A stretch of DNA of 64,000 nt from Rutpela maculata (lineage: Eukaryota; Arthropoda; Insecta; Coleoptera; Cerambycidae). Below, in pieces: positions 1 through 11,800 of this stretch. The stretch is taken from assembly GCA_936432065.2 (NCBI GenBank), contig OW386290.2:53276843-53340842 (forward strand), written 5' to 3'. Under the pieces are notes generated by a model, which was not told the DNA's origin, did no database searches, and saw nothing but the letters and a program-made list of their open reading frames with translations. Position 1 is the stretch's first letter. The number at the start of each line of letters is the position of its first letter. The translations under genes and the position numbers were made by a program.

Positions 1-608
1 TCCTACTATCCAAGAACGAATGTTATTTTTTAAAAAATATCGGCATTTTTTGAGTATGTGGACACGAATTACTGATAGAAATTGTTTAGGTAAGATTACC
101 ACAGAAAATTCCATAATCATAGTTCAAACAAAAATCAATGGACCTGATTAAATTGCCCATTTAATGGGCATTTAAAATAAAAAACATGATACACTCTGAA
201 AGTTCAGATAAAAAAGAACAATTCTAATCCTAGGGAGCTCGGAGAACAATAATTTATCATAAGATTTTGAGTCACAGAACTTAACAGAAGTTTTTTATTT
301 AAAAAAAAAGTATCACAACTTTATTCTCGAATTGAAAAAACTGCAGCGAAGCCCACGGTGTCATTAACATGAGTAAGAAATATGGTGTTATTTAAGAATT
401 AATTATTCAGTTCTGAATTTCCATAAAATCAAAGCCAACTTTAATTTAATTTTTTCAATTTTAAAACGTATTTGGAACGATCTTTAGGGCTCCATATCTC
501 GAAACGAAGACCTTTTCGAACCTGGTTGCGTTTGAACATTTGTTCAGGGAGTTCAAAAGAACATTTTTAAATTTTGAATTTGACTGGAGGCAGAAATCCC
601 CCTATATG
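1..608. other. AT-rich sequence, nothing recognised
   Basis: AT-rich, with homopolymer runs and no coding frame of note on either strand. No repeat terminus or motif identified. Confidence 0.5.
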
Positions 609-1842
609 GTGTGCAGGGTCCTTTAAGGAGTATACGATTTTTTTTTGACCTCGGATTCGGATTAATGTATATAGTAGTTCACATTCAATGAATATGTAAA
701 CAATAAAATGGTAAGGGTAAAATGGTAAAAATTACGTTAACAAAAGAAATTCAAAAATTAAAATATGAAAATAACAAATAAAATTAAGATTTCGAACCCA
801 AACTGGCACAATAAGGTACAATGCGTATTTTTTCTAACAGGCCTTTAAAGACAGCTCTTCTTGCTGCCACATTTGACCAGTTCCTCACACACTTATTTAC
901 TCTCTTGAGGAATTGATATCCATTTGGAGTCAGTCCGCCCTCAGTTGATATTATGCAGCCGAAGTCGCGTGGTTTCAGTAAATAGAAACCCATATACTCG
1001 CTTGAAATAGAGCTCTTTTACAGTGTTACAAAAGAGCATCTTGCGTGGAAGGACTATTGTTTCGGTAACAAAATACATCCTTCCTGACCATATCACCTGA
1101 TTTTCTCCCAAGTAAATTGTAACAAAAAACGCTTCCAACTCTTTAAATATTGGCGAACATAATTCAAGCACTGAAAATGGCATGTCCAATATATTGAGAC
1201 AGTAACTGACTTCCGTGTACTTTTCAACGCAGAGAATACAGTTTTTTGGATCTCCCTCTTTTCGATGATGTTGAATTGCAACCAGTAATACTAGTAAACA
1301 AAGGCAAGGCACGGCTAAGTCTCGGCCCTAATATTAAAATAAAGTAAAAGAATATCTCCTTGTAGGAAAGTTTTGCTAAGATTTCGCATTCATTTGGTTT
1401 CACTTGCTCATAAGTCAACATATTACACTGTACTGTAGGTCAAATGGCGCATGCCGTGTCTAACACCATTTATTGTCTGTTCACCAAGCTCTGAGACCGC
1501 GGCAAAACAAACAAATATATATGCATTATCACGTGACCATACCATAACGCCTCCTCACTGGTTCCATTTGACAACAGTGACAACACATATATTTGTATTG
1601 ACGCGGTCTCAGAACTGGATGAACAGACATTAGATACAAAGTCAAAGTGGTCGTGATGTAAATGGCGTGATGTCATGCACCAACGGCCCATGATAGGCAA
1701 TAACACAGCCCCACAAAAAAAAGGTCGTGATCTGGATGACCATGGTATTCCCATGTATTTTTCGACGCTGAATCCAAATCCGAGGTCAAAAAAATTCGTC
1801 AAATTTATGTGCAGAGCCAAAAGTATCCTTTAATAGGGGAAA
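609..1842. repeat. Inverted pair of a dispersed repeat (arms about 609-664 and 1690-1842)
   Basis: The plus-strand block at 609-664 (cctttaaggagtatacga, then TTGACCTCGGATTCGGATT) reappears inverted at about 1690-1842. Further copies lie at about 2262-2426 and 30540-30650. The longer copies continue through a CGTCGAAAAATACATGG-like stretch to a T-run and GTGGGGCTGTGTTATT. Head-to-head placement suggests one foldback-like element, with about 1 kb of unassigned sequence between the arms that has only short minus-strand frames. The family is not one I can name. Confidence 0.5.
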
Positions 1843-1991
1843 GCAGCTGAGGGCTGTTTTGCACAGTGCACTGCGACCTTTGCGCAGTAAAAATAAGAAA
1901 AATTTGCTCTACCACATCTTCCTCCACCCCCGTCCAGCAGAAGGTAGTTTTGACCTCCTTGGTTCTCCCCCCACCATGTTTCCTCTGCATT

Positions 1992-2149
1992 CTTAAGAGC
2001 CTGTAAGCTAAAAGCTTTCATGATGCAAATCTATGTCCTGGAGGGTGTAGAAGGGGAGTAGAAGGAGTACCTTAAGAGCCTGTAAGCTAAAAGCTTTCAT
2101 GATGCAAATCTATGTCCTGGAGGGTGTAGAAGGGGAGTAGAAGGAATAC
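1992..2149. repeat. 79-bp perfect-spacing tandem duplication
   Basis: The unit beginning CTTAAGAGCCTGTAAGC at 1992 is repeated directly from 2071 to 2149 with one substitution (GGAGTAC versus GGAATAC). Such low divergence points to a recent local duplication. Confidence 0.9.
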
Positions 2150-2261
2150 CTTCGGGGGTGGGGGTAAATGAGAGCATGAGAGTTGCACCATTCATAATCC
2201 TTTCCGAAATGATACTGATATTCATAACTTTACCCCTATTTGAGCGGTAAAGTTATGAAAT

Positions 2262-2426
2262 ATCCCCGTTTAAGGGATATTTTTGGTTCTGCACATTTTA
2301 AGGGGTATACGAATTTTCTTGACCTCGGTTTCGAATTCGGCGTCGAAAAATACATAGGAATACCATGGTCAGTCATCCAGATCACGATCTTTTTTTTGTG
2401 GAGCTGTGTAATTGTTTCAATCCTAC
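2262..2426 (+). repeat. Third copy of the TTGACCTCGG dispersed repeat
   Basis: Carries the same order of blocks as the copy at 1690-1842 but on the plus strand, ending in TTTTTTTTGTGGAGCTGTGTAATTG. It is interrupted at its end by the hAT-type MITE whose target duplication starts at 2419. Confidence 0.6.
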
Positions 2427-2696
2427 CAGTGGCGCAGCCAGAAAATTCATCTGGGGGGGGGGGGGGGCAATAGAACCGGCTTCCCCAGAGGTTGAGGAAA
2501 TTTTTTCAGAAAATGGTTGAAAACGGATGTGTATGTAGATTCCTCGAATAAATAATATTGGCATTAATTACAAAATATTTATTTCAAGGAATAATTTAGA
2601 TACTGCTTTGTACTGCTTCTTTATTTTTTGACTCATGGAAGACGGCTTGGGGGGGGGGACCCGGGCCCCATGGCTCCCCCCCTGGCTGCGCCCATG
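2427..2696. mobile_element. hAT-type MITE with exact 8-bp target-site duplication
   Basis: Starts CAGTGGCGCAGCCAG and ends CTGGCTGCGCCCATG, a terminal inverted repeat with internal G-run and C-run. It is flanked by AATCCTAC at 2419-2426 and again at 2697-2704, an exact 8-bp duplication. An 8-bp duplication with a CAGTG-type tip is the hAT signature. At 270 bp with no coding frame it is a non-autonomous copy. Confidence 0.88.
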
Positions 2697-2704
2697 AATC
2701 CTAC

Positions 2705-3346
2705 ACAATGTGTCACAACCCACAGCTACCTGTTCAATTGTTCGTTGAATATAATATACCTTTGAGGGCGGTTTTAGAGTAGTTTTTTAAAGAATGCACT
2801 TGAAATTTCACCCTAGAAATATTTCTTGTGCTTCAATAAATACTTTTGAGGTAAAAGCCAAACTTTAATACGCACGGTAACTCACAACTCAATTTTATAT
2901 GAGAATTAATACCTGCTACTATGGTTTTTTGCTTTATTCATGTTATAATTCTTATACAAAGTGCAGTGGGGTAAAAATGGGGTCATTTGATGATTAACGC
3001 AAATACAGTAATGGACATCTACCTATAACCCTTATTCTATGACAGATTACAAGGGTTACTCCTTGTAACGGTTCAGAGCATGAGAGGAAACAGATTTATA
3101 GTCTACGCAAATTAGGAAAAATAGAAGAAATCATTTATAAAAGGATTATATTGTAGATTCTAGATCAGAGTAGGACAAATATCTAAGAGTTTCAACCTCT
3201 CTGGTGGGTACTTTATTCCGTATCAAATGAAGTGCCATCTTCAGTGCTAGATGCAGGTATTTCGCATCTATTTTCCGATCGCTTCATCATACGATAAAAT
3301 CATTGCTCGGCGTCATCACATTCTCAAATCGCCTTGACAAAATTAA
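2705..3346. other. Unassigned AT-rich spacer
   Basis: No coding frame, RNA gene or terminal repeat recognised in this stretch. Confidence 0.4.
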
Positions 3347-4095
3347 AACCGCTGCCCAAGGAATCACTACTTCCACATCCAGATTCTCTATCCAAGTCAC
3401 TCACAATGAAAAAACTTTGTATGTGAAAATAATTGTTTATGGAACTTTAATAATATAATATTTGAAATTCTCTACCCCAAAAACCCATAAAACGAGACCC
3501 TACATCGGTAGTGGGGTGGGGGTGGTGGTAGGGGGGTGGTAGTAGGGGGTGGATGAAGTAAAAAAATATTTTGAGGTTTCTGGTTCCTGTACATATACTA
3601 AATCACAATTTTTTTTCATCCCCTTTAATAAGGAGGTGGGGGTGGTAATGGGGGTGGCTAATGCCAAAAATTTTTTTGAGACCTTAGCTTCTCTTGTATA
3701 TACTAAATACCAATTTCATGAACTCTTACCTGCTTGATTTACCCATTTATCCCAAATTTACCCCAATTTACCCCCCAACCCTTCGACGAAACAAGATGAA
3801 AATATAATCTAGTTCTAGATCTCGTTAAAGTACATATGTGTACCAAATTTTAAGTCAATATCTTAAACGGTTCCAGAATAAACGTGCGCACAAAAAAAGT
3901 TACAGACAGACCGACAGACCGACAGACAGACAGACCGACAGACCGACAGACAGACCGACAGACAGACAGAAATTTTTTTTTCGCTCAAACCTAAAATCTC
4001 GACGTTTCATGACATTTTAAGCCTATTTGGACAATAAAAGTTTTTAAAATTTTTTTTGTCGTTACTATACTTCCACTGGACGTGGAAGTAAAACT
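3347..4095 (+). repeat. Dispersed repeat, copy 1, with (GACA/GACC)n array
   Basis: About 750 bp that reappears as its reverse complement at 46744-47491. It contains G-rich GGGGTGGTGGTAGGGG blocks and a block beginning GTGTACCAAATTTTAAG. A GACAGACC microsatellite at about 3903-3971 is followed by a tail ending TTCCACTGGACGTGGAAGT, which is itself a short hairpin. An apparent frame encoding RQTDRPTDRQ repeats is only the microsatellite. The element class is unknown to me. Confidence 0.8.
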
Positions 4096-4262
4096 TTTCT
4101 TAAAGGTGCAAGAAACGGCATAACACTTTTATATATATTGTTAAGGAATGTTTAGGGTGCATTTTTATAATTTTTTGAAACTCATAATAAGCTCTTTTTT
4201 TGCATCTCTACACAAAGATGTTCATGTGAAAAACTCCTAATACACCGTAGTAAAAAATAAAA

Positions 4263-4492
4263 TTTATTTCGCGACATAAACATAAACATAAACACACCAC
4301 AGATAGTAGACAACCCCCAAATCCATAGCAAAGACTGTGCGGAAGGGGGTTACACATTTGGAAAAATGCAGACATACATCCACACCCACCGGTGTTGTCA
4401 ATACCGGGGCTGGGGGTCGAACCCAGAGCGCGGTAGGCAGTCGATCAGCATATTCGCCACTCAATACGCCTTAACCGATTGAGCTACCGCAC
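4263..4492 (-). mobile_element. tRNA-derived SINE
   Basis: On the minus strand the head (from 4492) reads as a tRNA gene 5' half. An A-box-like TAGCTCAATCGG lies at 4486-4475 and a B box GGGTTCGACCC at 4424-4414. This is a complete internal RNA polymerase III promoter with wider than usual spacing. A non-tRNA body follows and the element ends in a TTTATG-type short repeat near 4290-4270. It is not a functional tRNA: the acceptor and anticodon arms do not fold properly. Confidence 0.82.
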
Positions 4493-5410
4493 ATATCTTT
4501 ATTTTATATCATAGCTAAAGTATATTCTTGTCAAATGTCAATTGAAACACAAATTTATTTCAGCCTCAATCACCCTTCAACATCGGTAATTAAACGGGAG
4601 AGGAGCTCTGTGTACCCAACGTAACACAAAGTCGCATTAAGCAGGTGTTTCAAAGCGAAAAGTTTATTGAACACCTTTGATATTCTAGGAAAAGATGCTC
4701 TGGAATAATATTTAATGATCGGAGTATGCACTAGAGCCAAATTATCACTTAGAGAAAAATCGATTTAAAACAGTTTTCAAAATTTCCTGGTCCGCGACCG
4801 TCCAGGCTGCCGTATGTTGAAATTTGGTAGATGGTGCCTAGATTCCAGAATTTTCGAATATGGATATGTGAAATGTCATACAATTGTTAGACTATTGAAG
4901 ATAGAGAAAATCGAAAAGCATATTATTTCAAAAGAAAGTATAGTAACTAGAGTTTTCGAAAGATTGTCATATGGATTAAATTTCGTTTTCTTTCATACCT
5001 TAACAGAGAACAAAATTTTGACAGAAAAATATTTTATATAATTTTTCATATAAATTGATACTTTTCAAGTTACAACGATTTGAAAATAGCGATTTTAGCT
5101 TGAGAAAACAAGCATCTCAAAATAGTTTTCATCAAACCACACGCAAAGCATCACAGTTAGCAAAAAATGGTACAAACCAAAAAAGAACTTTATCAACTGA
5201 GGATGATTTTTTGAGACATTTCTGTTGGATTAGTACGGAAGTTTAAAGGCATCCGAACGTTTATAAGACGTATAAGAGTATTTAGTTTAAATTTCAAATA
5301 TCTCTGAAACGGTGGCACAAATCAAAAATATTGGACCAAAATTAAAGATTAATTAAACCATTTTTTTCATTATACAACATAAAAGACAAAGAAGCTATGG
5401 CCGAAACAAT
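4493..5410. other. Unassigned AT-rich spacer
   Basis: Only short, unremarkable frames on either strand. No element ends recognised before the Tc1/mariner-type TIR at 5411. Confidence 0.4.
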
Positions 5411-7620
5411 GTATAAGGTGGACCAAATTAGATGGGATTTGGGGTTCTCTAAAACTATGGCAGATTAAAAAGAAATAATATAGGTGTCCTGAGTTCGATT
5501 TTCGAGAAACAAACAATGACGCAAACTACGATCGTCTATCTTTTTCAACTACCTAGCTACAGAGCGTTTTTAGAAAATTGACATTTTTTGGATGGCCCCC
5601 ATATCTCAATTACCAAGTGTCGAATCCAAAATCGAGTAACACATCCTTAAGGCACTTTTTTGAGTGGAATCCGTTGCTGATAAGAAGAAAGTTATGCATG
5701 CCTCAGTTTTCGAGATATAGACATAACTTGTGTTTTTTTAAACGGAACATGCTGCAAATTATTTCATTATTCGATCACAACTTAAATTAGCTATCCGACG
5801 ATATATCATATGTCATATTTATCTCTAGAAAAAGAGGTTAATTTTCGAAAAATTTAATATATTTGTGAGGAGGCCGTGGAAAACTATTAACAACAACAAC
5901 AACACTTCTTATAACACAAAGTAATAATTTTGCCAAAAATAGGAAAAACTAAATTACAATAAATGTTCGAATTGTCTTCCATTGACATTTATGAGTTTTT
6001 GACACCTTCTCCTTACAGCATTTCTTGCATTTTCAACATTGACAGGAGTTATGGTCCGAAATGCAGCTAATGTTTGTTTTCCAATTCTTCTATGTTGTTA
6101 GAACGTTCTCTATATATAATATTTTTTAAATAATCCCAAAGCCAAAAGTCGGCAGGGGTTATATCGGGAAATCTAGCTGGCCACAAAATAGGACCACTAT
6201 TTCCTAAAAATTAAACAATGTCTAAACTACTTTGTTGTTTATTAACGTCTAGTTAGCTAAATTAATTGTTAGTTATCAATTTAGTTAACTTATCTAACTA
6301 GGCATTGATAAATTAGTCCTGAGTGATATATAGACACCTATCCAGTTCTCCCCATATTGAGCATTTAAATAATTTCGTGTTTCATTTGATGTATGCCACG
6401 CCATCGTGTTGGTAAAATAATCTTTGATATTGTCTTACAGGCATATTGTCTCTATTTCTTGTCGTAGCATGTTAATAAAATTTTCGGTATTCAAATTACC
6501 GTCAAATATATATTATTTGGTATCCAATAAAACCACACCATGCACCAAATCCAAATCGTCCTTGACGATTAACTGCAGCGGTTACATGCGGATTTTCATG
6601 AACCCAATGGTGGTTATTATGTCGATTAAAAATTCCGACACTGCTTATATGGGCCTCGTCTCTCCATATAATTGTTGTTTCAAATCCTTGCACTGACACA
6701 AAAACCACTGGCAAAAACCGAGACGCCTTTGAAAGTTGTTTGGGTATAGATGGTGACTCATTTTGTAGGGTTTGAATTTATTTTTTTTTAAGAAACGCAA
6801 CGCAGTTGTTTTTGAGATTCCTAAGTATTCCTGTATTGCGCGAGACGATATATTAGGATTTTCTCTCACAGTTTCTAAAACAATATTTTCTACAGCTTCT
6901 CTACCTGCTTTATTATTATTTTTGCTCGAGGTTTAACAAATGATCCAAACTCTTTCAAATTTTGTTGTAGCCTTTTGAATATTTTTATGTCTGACTGTCT
7001 CTTTTCTGGATATCTAAACATCTTATTTATGCGGCCCTTTTGGCACAGAGTTTTGCTGTCTATATCTTACCTATTTAAATAAAGCTCTGAAGTTAAATCT
7101 GAATCTTCTCCGCATTCTATCAAACACTTAGTCATATCATATTTTTCACCATTACTAAATTGAACCATTTCTAACAATGTTCACTCACAATTAACTCTCA
7201 AATTAGTTGTCAAAAACTAATGGTTTACGATTATTTCGATTTTCTTCTTTTTTACCATGGCCTTCTCAATAAATATTAGAAATGCGACAAATACGCATAG
7301 ATGTGTTGTTAGTTTTCCATGGCCTCCTCACAAATATATTAAATTTTTCGAAAATTAACCACTTTTTCTAGAGATAAATATGACACATGATGTATCGTTG
7401 GATAGTAATTTAAGTTGTGACCGAATAATGAAATAATTTACAGGGTGTTCATTTAAAAAAACACAAGTTATATCTATATCTCGAAAACCGAAGTATGCAT
7501 AATTTTATTCTTATCAGCAACGGATTCTACTCAAAAAAGTGTCATAAGAATGTGTTACTCGATTTTCCATTCGTGGTTTTTGTCTATCTGCCAACTCCCT
7601 TCTAATTTGGTCCACCCTGT
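5411..7620 (-). mobile_element. Tc1/mariner-superfamily element with long inverted terminal repeats
   Basis: The two ends match as inverted repeats for several hundred bases (about 5411-5885 and 7300-7620). The tip is TACAGGGTGGACCAAATTAG on the right end, slightly decayed on the left. Both ends abut TA, the usual Tc1/mariner target. The interior encodes a degraded transposase on the minus strand. Total length about 2.2 kb. A small palindromic insertion near 6249-6302 (arms CTAGTTAG...CTAACTAG) disrupts the transposase frame. Confidence 0.85.
5950..7168 (-). pseudogene. Degenerate IS630/mariner-type transposase
   Basis: Starts at ATG 7168 (MVQFSNGEKYDMTKCL), consistent with the N-terminal helix-turn-helix region often found on this insect transposase group (DUF4817-like). 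Further in are RYPEKRQSDIKIFKRLQ, the HTH stretch NISSRAIQEYLGISKTTALR, then WRDEAHISSVGIFNRHNNH around the catalytic Asp region. The late block PARFPDITPADFWLWDYLK (6195-6130) precedes the last catalytic acid. Stop codons, frameshifts and the insertion near 6.25 kb break the frame, so it is inactive. Catalysis in the family is DDE/D cut-and-paste. Identification rests on these motif matches. Confidence 0.82.
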
Positions 7621-8583
7621 ACAGTTTCACAATCTTTTATAAAAATTTCGCCATTCTGTTACTGTAGTTGGAAAGTAAAAAAAAAACAAATACTAATTAA
7701 TATATAGCATTATCTAGATGCTCAATTTTTTTGCCCGTCTAAAACACTTGCTTTAGAAAAAAAAATTCATCTGTTATATTCGAGTTGCCGTTTTGATTTT
7801 TTCAATTTTGACTTTCAATTTGTAATCAGCGAGCTCAAAAACATAAATACATGAAGTTTAAAAAATAAATGGGCAATACTTTTCCAAACATTATATTTTT
7901 CGATATAAACCTGGTTTCCACACCTTGGGAGTAAGAGCAAGTGTCGGAACCATATAGAAAACGGTTTGCTACAAAAATCACCCATAATAAATATCATTAC
8001 ATAATATGACATTCTTTCTGTCTTGCATTATTTTCATTTCTACTAATAATTTTTTTTAAATAATTTAGTTTCTAACACTCATTTTAAATTAATAGTTAGA
8101 CTACCTGATACCAATAGTATTATAAGAAATGATTATTTACTACTATATTTACCACAAGCATATTACTATTAAGTGCTGATAAAATTAATCGTGCATTTCC
8201 ATCTAGAAAACTGTGCAATGTATAAAAGCAGATGAGAAAAAAGTAGAAGAAAAGTAGCAGTGGTTATTATACAGATGAATTAAGCTGCTAAGAGGAATAT
8301 AATGATAATAACTTTCAACAATTTGCTAATTTTAAGGCAAAATATGAATCTTACCAGTTGTCAATAATTTTGGTCTTTCTGCTGCAAGAAAAAAATATAT
8401 TGTAATTTTAGTTGGTTATCACTCATCAGTATTAAATATTGACAAGAAAAGTAATTAACGTAAATATACAATGTGAATAATAACAGCTAGATTGACAAAT
8501 TAAAAATGTGTTGTTTTAAGATTTCTCATTTGATTTAATGTTAGTCAGAATTAGTGGTCACTATCTAACCCCCATTTTAAAAA
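7621..8583. other. Unassigned sequence downstream of Kir
   Basis: AT-rich. This would contain the Kir 3' UTR: several AATAAA-like signals exist on the minus strand, but I cannot choose the used one. No other gene recognised. Confidence 0.4.
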
Positions 8584-8828
8584 CTAATTAGTCAGCTCAC
8601 CTAAACAGTCGTTGCTGTACATTGCTCTCCGTTCATCCAATTCTCTTGCACTGCACAAGGGAGTATCCACTTCTACGGTGTTGTTGAAAAGGGCGTAGTC
8701 TACTTCGTACTCTCCAGAATCTTTCTTGAATGTGATTAATGATTGAAACCTATGACCCCAGAGGATTTCTGACGGTAAGTAGCTAGATCGAGCTTGTGTC
8801 GTCATACCAGTGGATTCTATTACTCCCT
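8584..8828 (-). CDS. Irk: Kir exon 5: C-terminal cytoplasmic domain and stop
   Basis: The acceptor TTTTTCAG precedes 8828 and the stop codon TAG is at 8586-8584. It encodes TGMTTQARSSYLPSEILWGH, a hallmark Kir motif, followed by the last strands (EYEVDYALFNNTVEVDTP) and a short tail. Within the last codons, TTTAG/GTGAGC would also work as a splice donor, so an alternative isoform with a longer C-terminus encoded beyond this exon is possible. No such exon is recognisable in 1-8583. Confidence 0.95.
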
Positions 8829-11800
8829 CTGAAAAATTTAGTATTTCATAATAGGATCATAAGTTTGTGCAGACCAAACAGGAAACACTTGAAAATTTCG
8901 GTGGTTCTAAGAAATGAGATATGCTATGAAACTGTGTAAAAATATTTTATAGCTTGACAGGAACTATGAACACCGTCTTTTAACCGACTTCATACGTTTT
9001 AAAAAAAGAGGAGGTTCTTAATTCGACCCGTATGTATGTTGTTGAATAGTGATTCGACATTATTCAATATTTAAAAAAAATCATATTGCTTTTATATAAT
9101 TATGTGCTTTCAAATTCATGTTTAAGGTTTATCGTGGAGTAAAATTAAAAAGAAATTGTTTGGAATAGCATTTTTTGCAGGAATTTGTAAACTTTATTAG
9201 AAGTGTAGCAACAAGTCTTCACGCAGCTGCGATTGAATTTAATGAAAACTGATTATAAAATTACGAAAATAAACCTGTTGTAATATAATTAGTGATTTTA
9301 ACACTAATACTTTAGAAAGCGAAAACCCTCATGTAAATCATTACTTAACAATGATAGCCTAATATAAATTTTTACTATACCTATATCTACCTAGTAGAGA
9401 GACACATGAAGGTTCTACCTGCACTGACCACATTTTTATTTAACAAAATTAAAAAATAAATTATATAAATTATGAAACTTTTATATTAAACCATGACATA
9501 ACGGATTACTATCCCATTATGTTGAATATCATCCAATCCAATCCAGTCCAACAAAACTTTATTATTATTTTTATAAAATACAATGTATTCTAGATACCAG
9601 TGTCCGGATCCTGTCAACTATCCACGGCGCACTGCGCCTTGCGAGTTGAAGGACAGGACGGAGTGGGGGTCTGGTCAACTTAAACAATAAAACTTTAAAA
9701 CCTATCCTCCTTTCCAGAGGACAAATTAACGAAGATATTATGAAACATTCCCAAAGAATGGATACTAAAACTTAATATTAACCGGAAGTAAAGGGCGCTG
9801 TTTTAAATATTGACATGTTGACACGAGAAAAGAACTAAACCAAAAAACCCGCTCCAAAAAAATGGTGAGCCTGAACGAAGCGGATGCCAAAGTTAAATAT
9901 CATCTAAAAAACACAAGGTTTGAAAAAAAAACATTTACTGTTAGAACAATTACAAACATAGAACATGGTAAACTTAGACAACTAAGTGAATAATGTTGGT
10001 TAAATATCTTAAACTCATAAATCTGAGGAGGTAACTGAAATGTTTTATAAGATTTTCAAAATATAATTGATCAGAAACAACCAAAATAATGAAGATTAAA
10101 GAATTGGAACATCTAAAGTCATGATTAACCAATGAAATTATCGTATCAATAAAAAATAAGGATAAACTGAAAAGGAAATTAAACAAAAACTACAGTGTTG
10201 CAAAAACAAATGAATATAGAATATATAAAAATAACGCAAATAAATTAATTAGAGAAGCAGAAAATACGTATTACAAAAGCGAAATTTATAATATTATCAA
10301 TCATTTGAAAAAAATGCCAACTAGTAGCAGAAGCTACTAATGAAAACAACTAACTCTAACAAAAATCGTGGATAACAATAATGAAGTGTTTGATAGCAAT
10401 ATAACATAGCATTTCTATACCGATTAGGTACTTTACAAGTACCTATATTAACATGTCCAACGACATCCCACCTTCGGATATTTGGCACATTATTGTTCTG
10501 TATGTATAGGTATGTTTAACTTGCTCAGAAGTCAAAGTTCTGATAATGGAAATAGAACGAATTTTTCCGAAACGCTAACAGCCATCAATTTAATTTTTCG
10601 TTATAGGATTATCGTTTAATATTTTTGTGTCAGCTTATATATTTTTAGGTGTGAGGAATTTTGTAGTAATCAGCAATATTAAAAACCAGCCTCTGTCTGA
10701 TCTATTTGTCTCAAAGGTTTCTTTCATCAAAATTTGTAAATATTTTTACAGAAAGTGGCAAAATATCAATAAACACTAAGAAATTATGTGTAGGTTGGTT
10801 TTGAATTTTGAATTGTAACTAGCACAAGATAACAATAATAAAATCTCCGTTTTAATTAACACCTGATGATGCCGTGATGATATTGACTGATTGGCGAAAT
10901 GTATGACCAGTGTAATATATAGTATAGGGTTTTTGCTGTTTATGAAACCATGTTTTTGAACGTGACTATACATATTTTAGAAAAAGATTTATTTCTCTTA
11001 CCTAACATGACTACGATCTCGAACCGTTCCCTGAGAAGATTATTCGCTGACATGTTGTACAAAGGGGATTTACTATCAATTTTGTGAACAATTGTAGTTG
11101 GCCATATGAAGAAAATTTTGTCTTCTTCGCCATCACCACCGACCTGAAATTTAAATAATGAAAAAATTGTTTACATAAAAGTAGTTAGCAAAAGTAATTT
11201 AATATACAGTATTTGGTGATCTTATATGTGTTAGTCAATTTATTAAATGATGTTCTTTTTTAGTGCAGTAAAATTTCAGAATTTTCTGCAAATATTTTAA
11301 TTATCTGATATAGGCAGAATTCGATTTATTTCTTAGTGTTTTAATCACTCCTCCACGGAAGGCACTTAAATCTGGAACACCCTGTAGACATTTCATATGT
11401 CAAGTGAAAATTATTACGAAATGTACTCGTTTACATGCCTAGTCAATTAAATTATTCTAATGCTGAAAATTCCACTATCTAATCTTCTTCATCATCCTAA
11501 TGCACAACGTCTTGGCAGACGTTTTGTTATTCATGAATTATTCTAGTTGGCCTCTCTTTGCTGTACTGCACGTCTGACAGCATCAAATTATTTGTCGCGA
11601 TTGCCTATTAGGCGTATAGCCTTATCAAAGTTTTTCCCATGAGCTCCTTGGGGATTAGCTCAACATTTAGGCATTTTGCCATCTGAATTTCTCCCACCCA
11701 TCAACCATTCTATATTGTCCTCTCCTTACATAAAAATGAGAGAATTCGGAAGATTATAATGTTGAATAATCGCTTGGAGTGGACGTATTTCTTGGAGAAT

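Noticed and set aside
941..1312. 123-codon minus-strand frame as a gene
   Set aside because: No recognisable domain; lies between inverted repeat arms and is probably transposon interior or chance.
3838..4020. Frame encoding RQTDRPTDRQ repeats
   Set aside because: It is the translation of the GACAGACC microsatellite; the inverted copy at 46.9 kb does the same.
4381..4492. Functional tRNA gene
   Set aside because: A and B boxes are present but the arms do not fold as a tRNA and a SINE body and tail follow.
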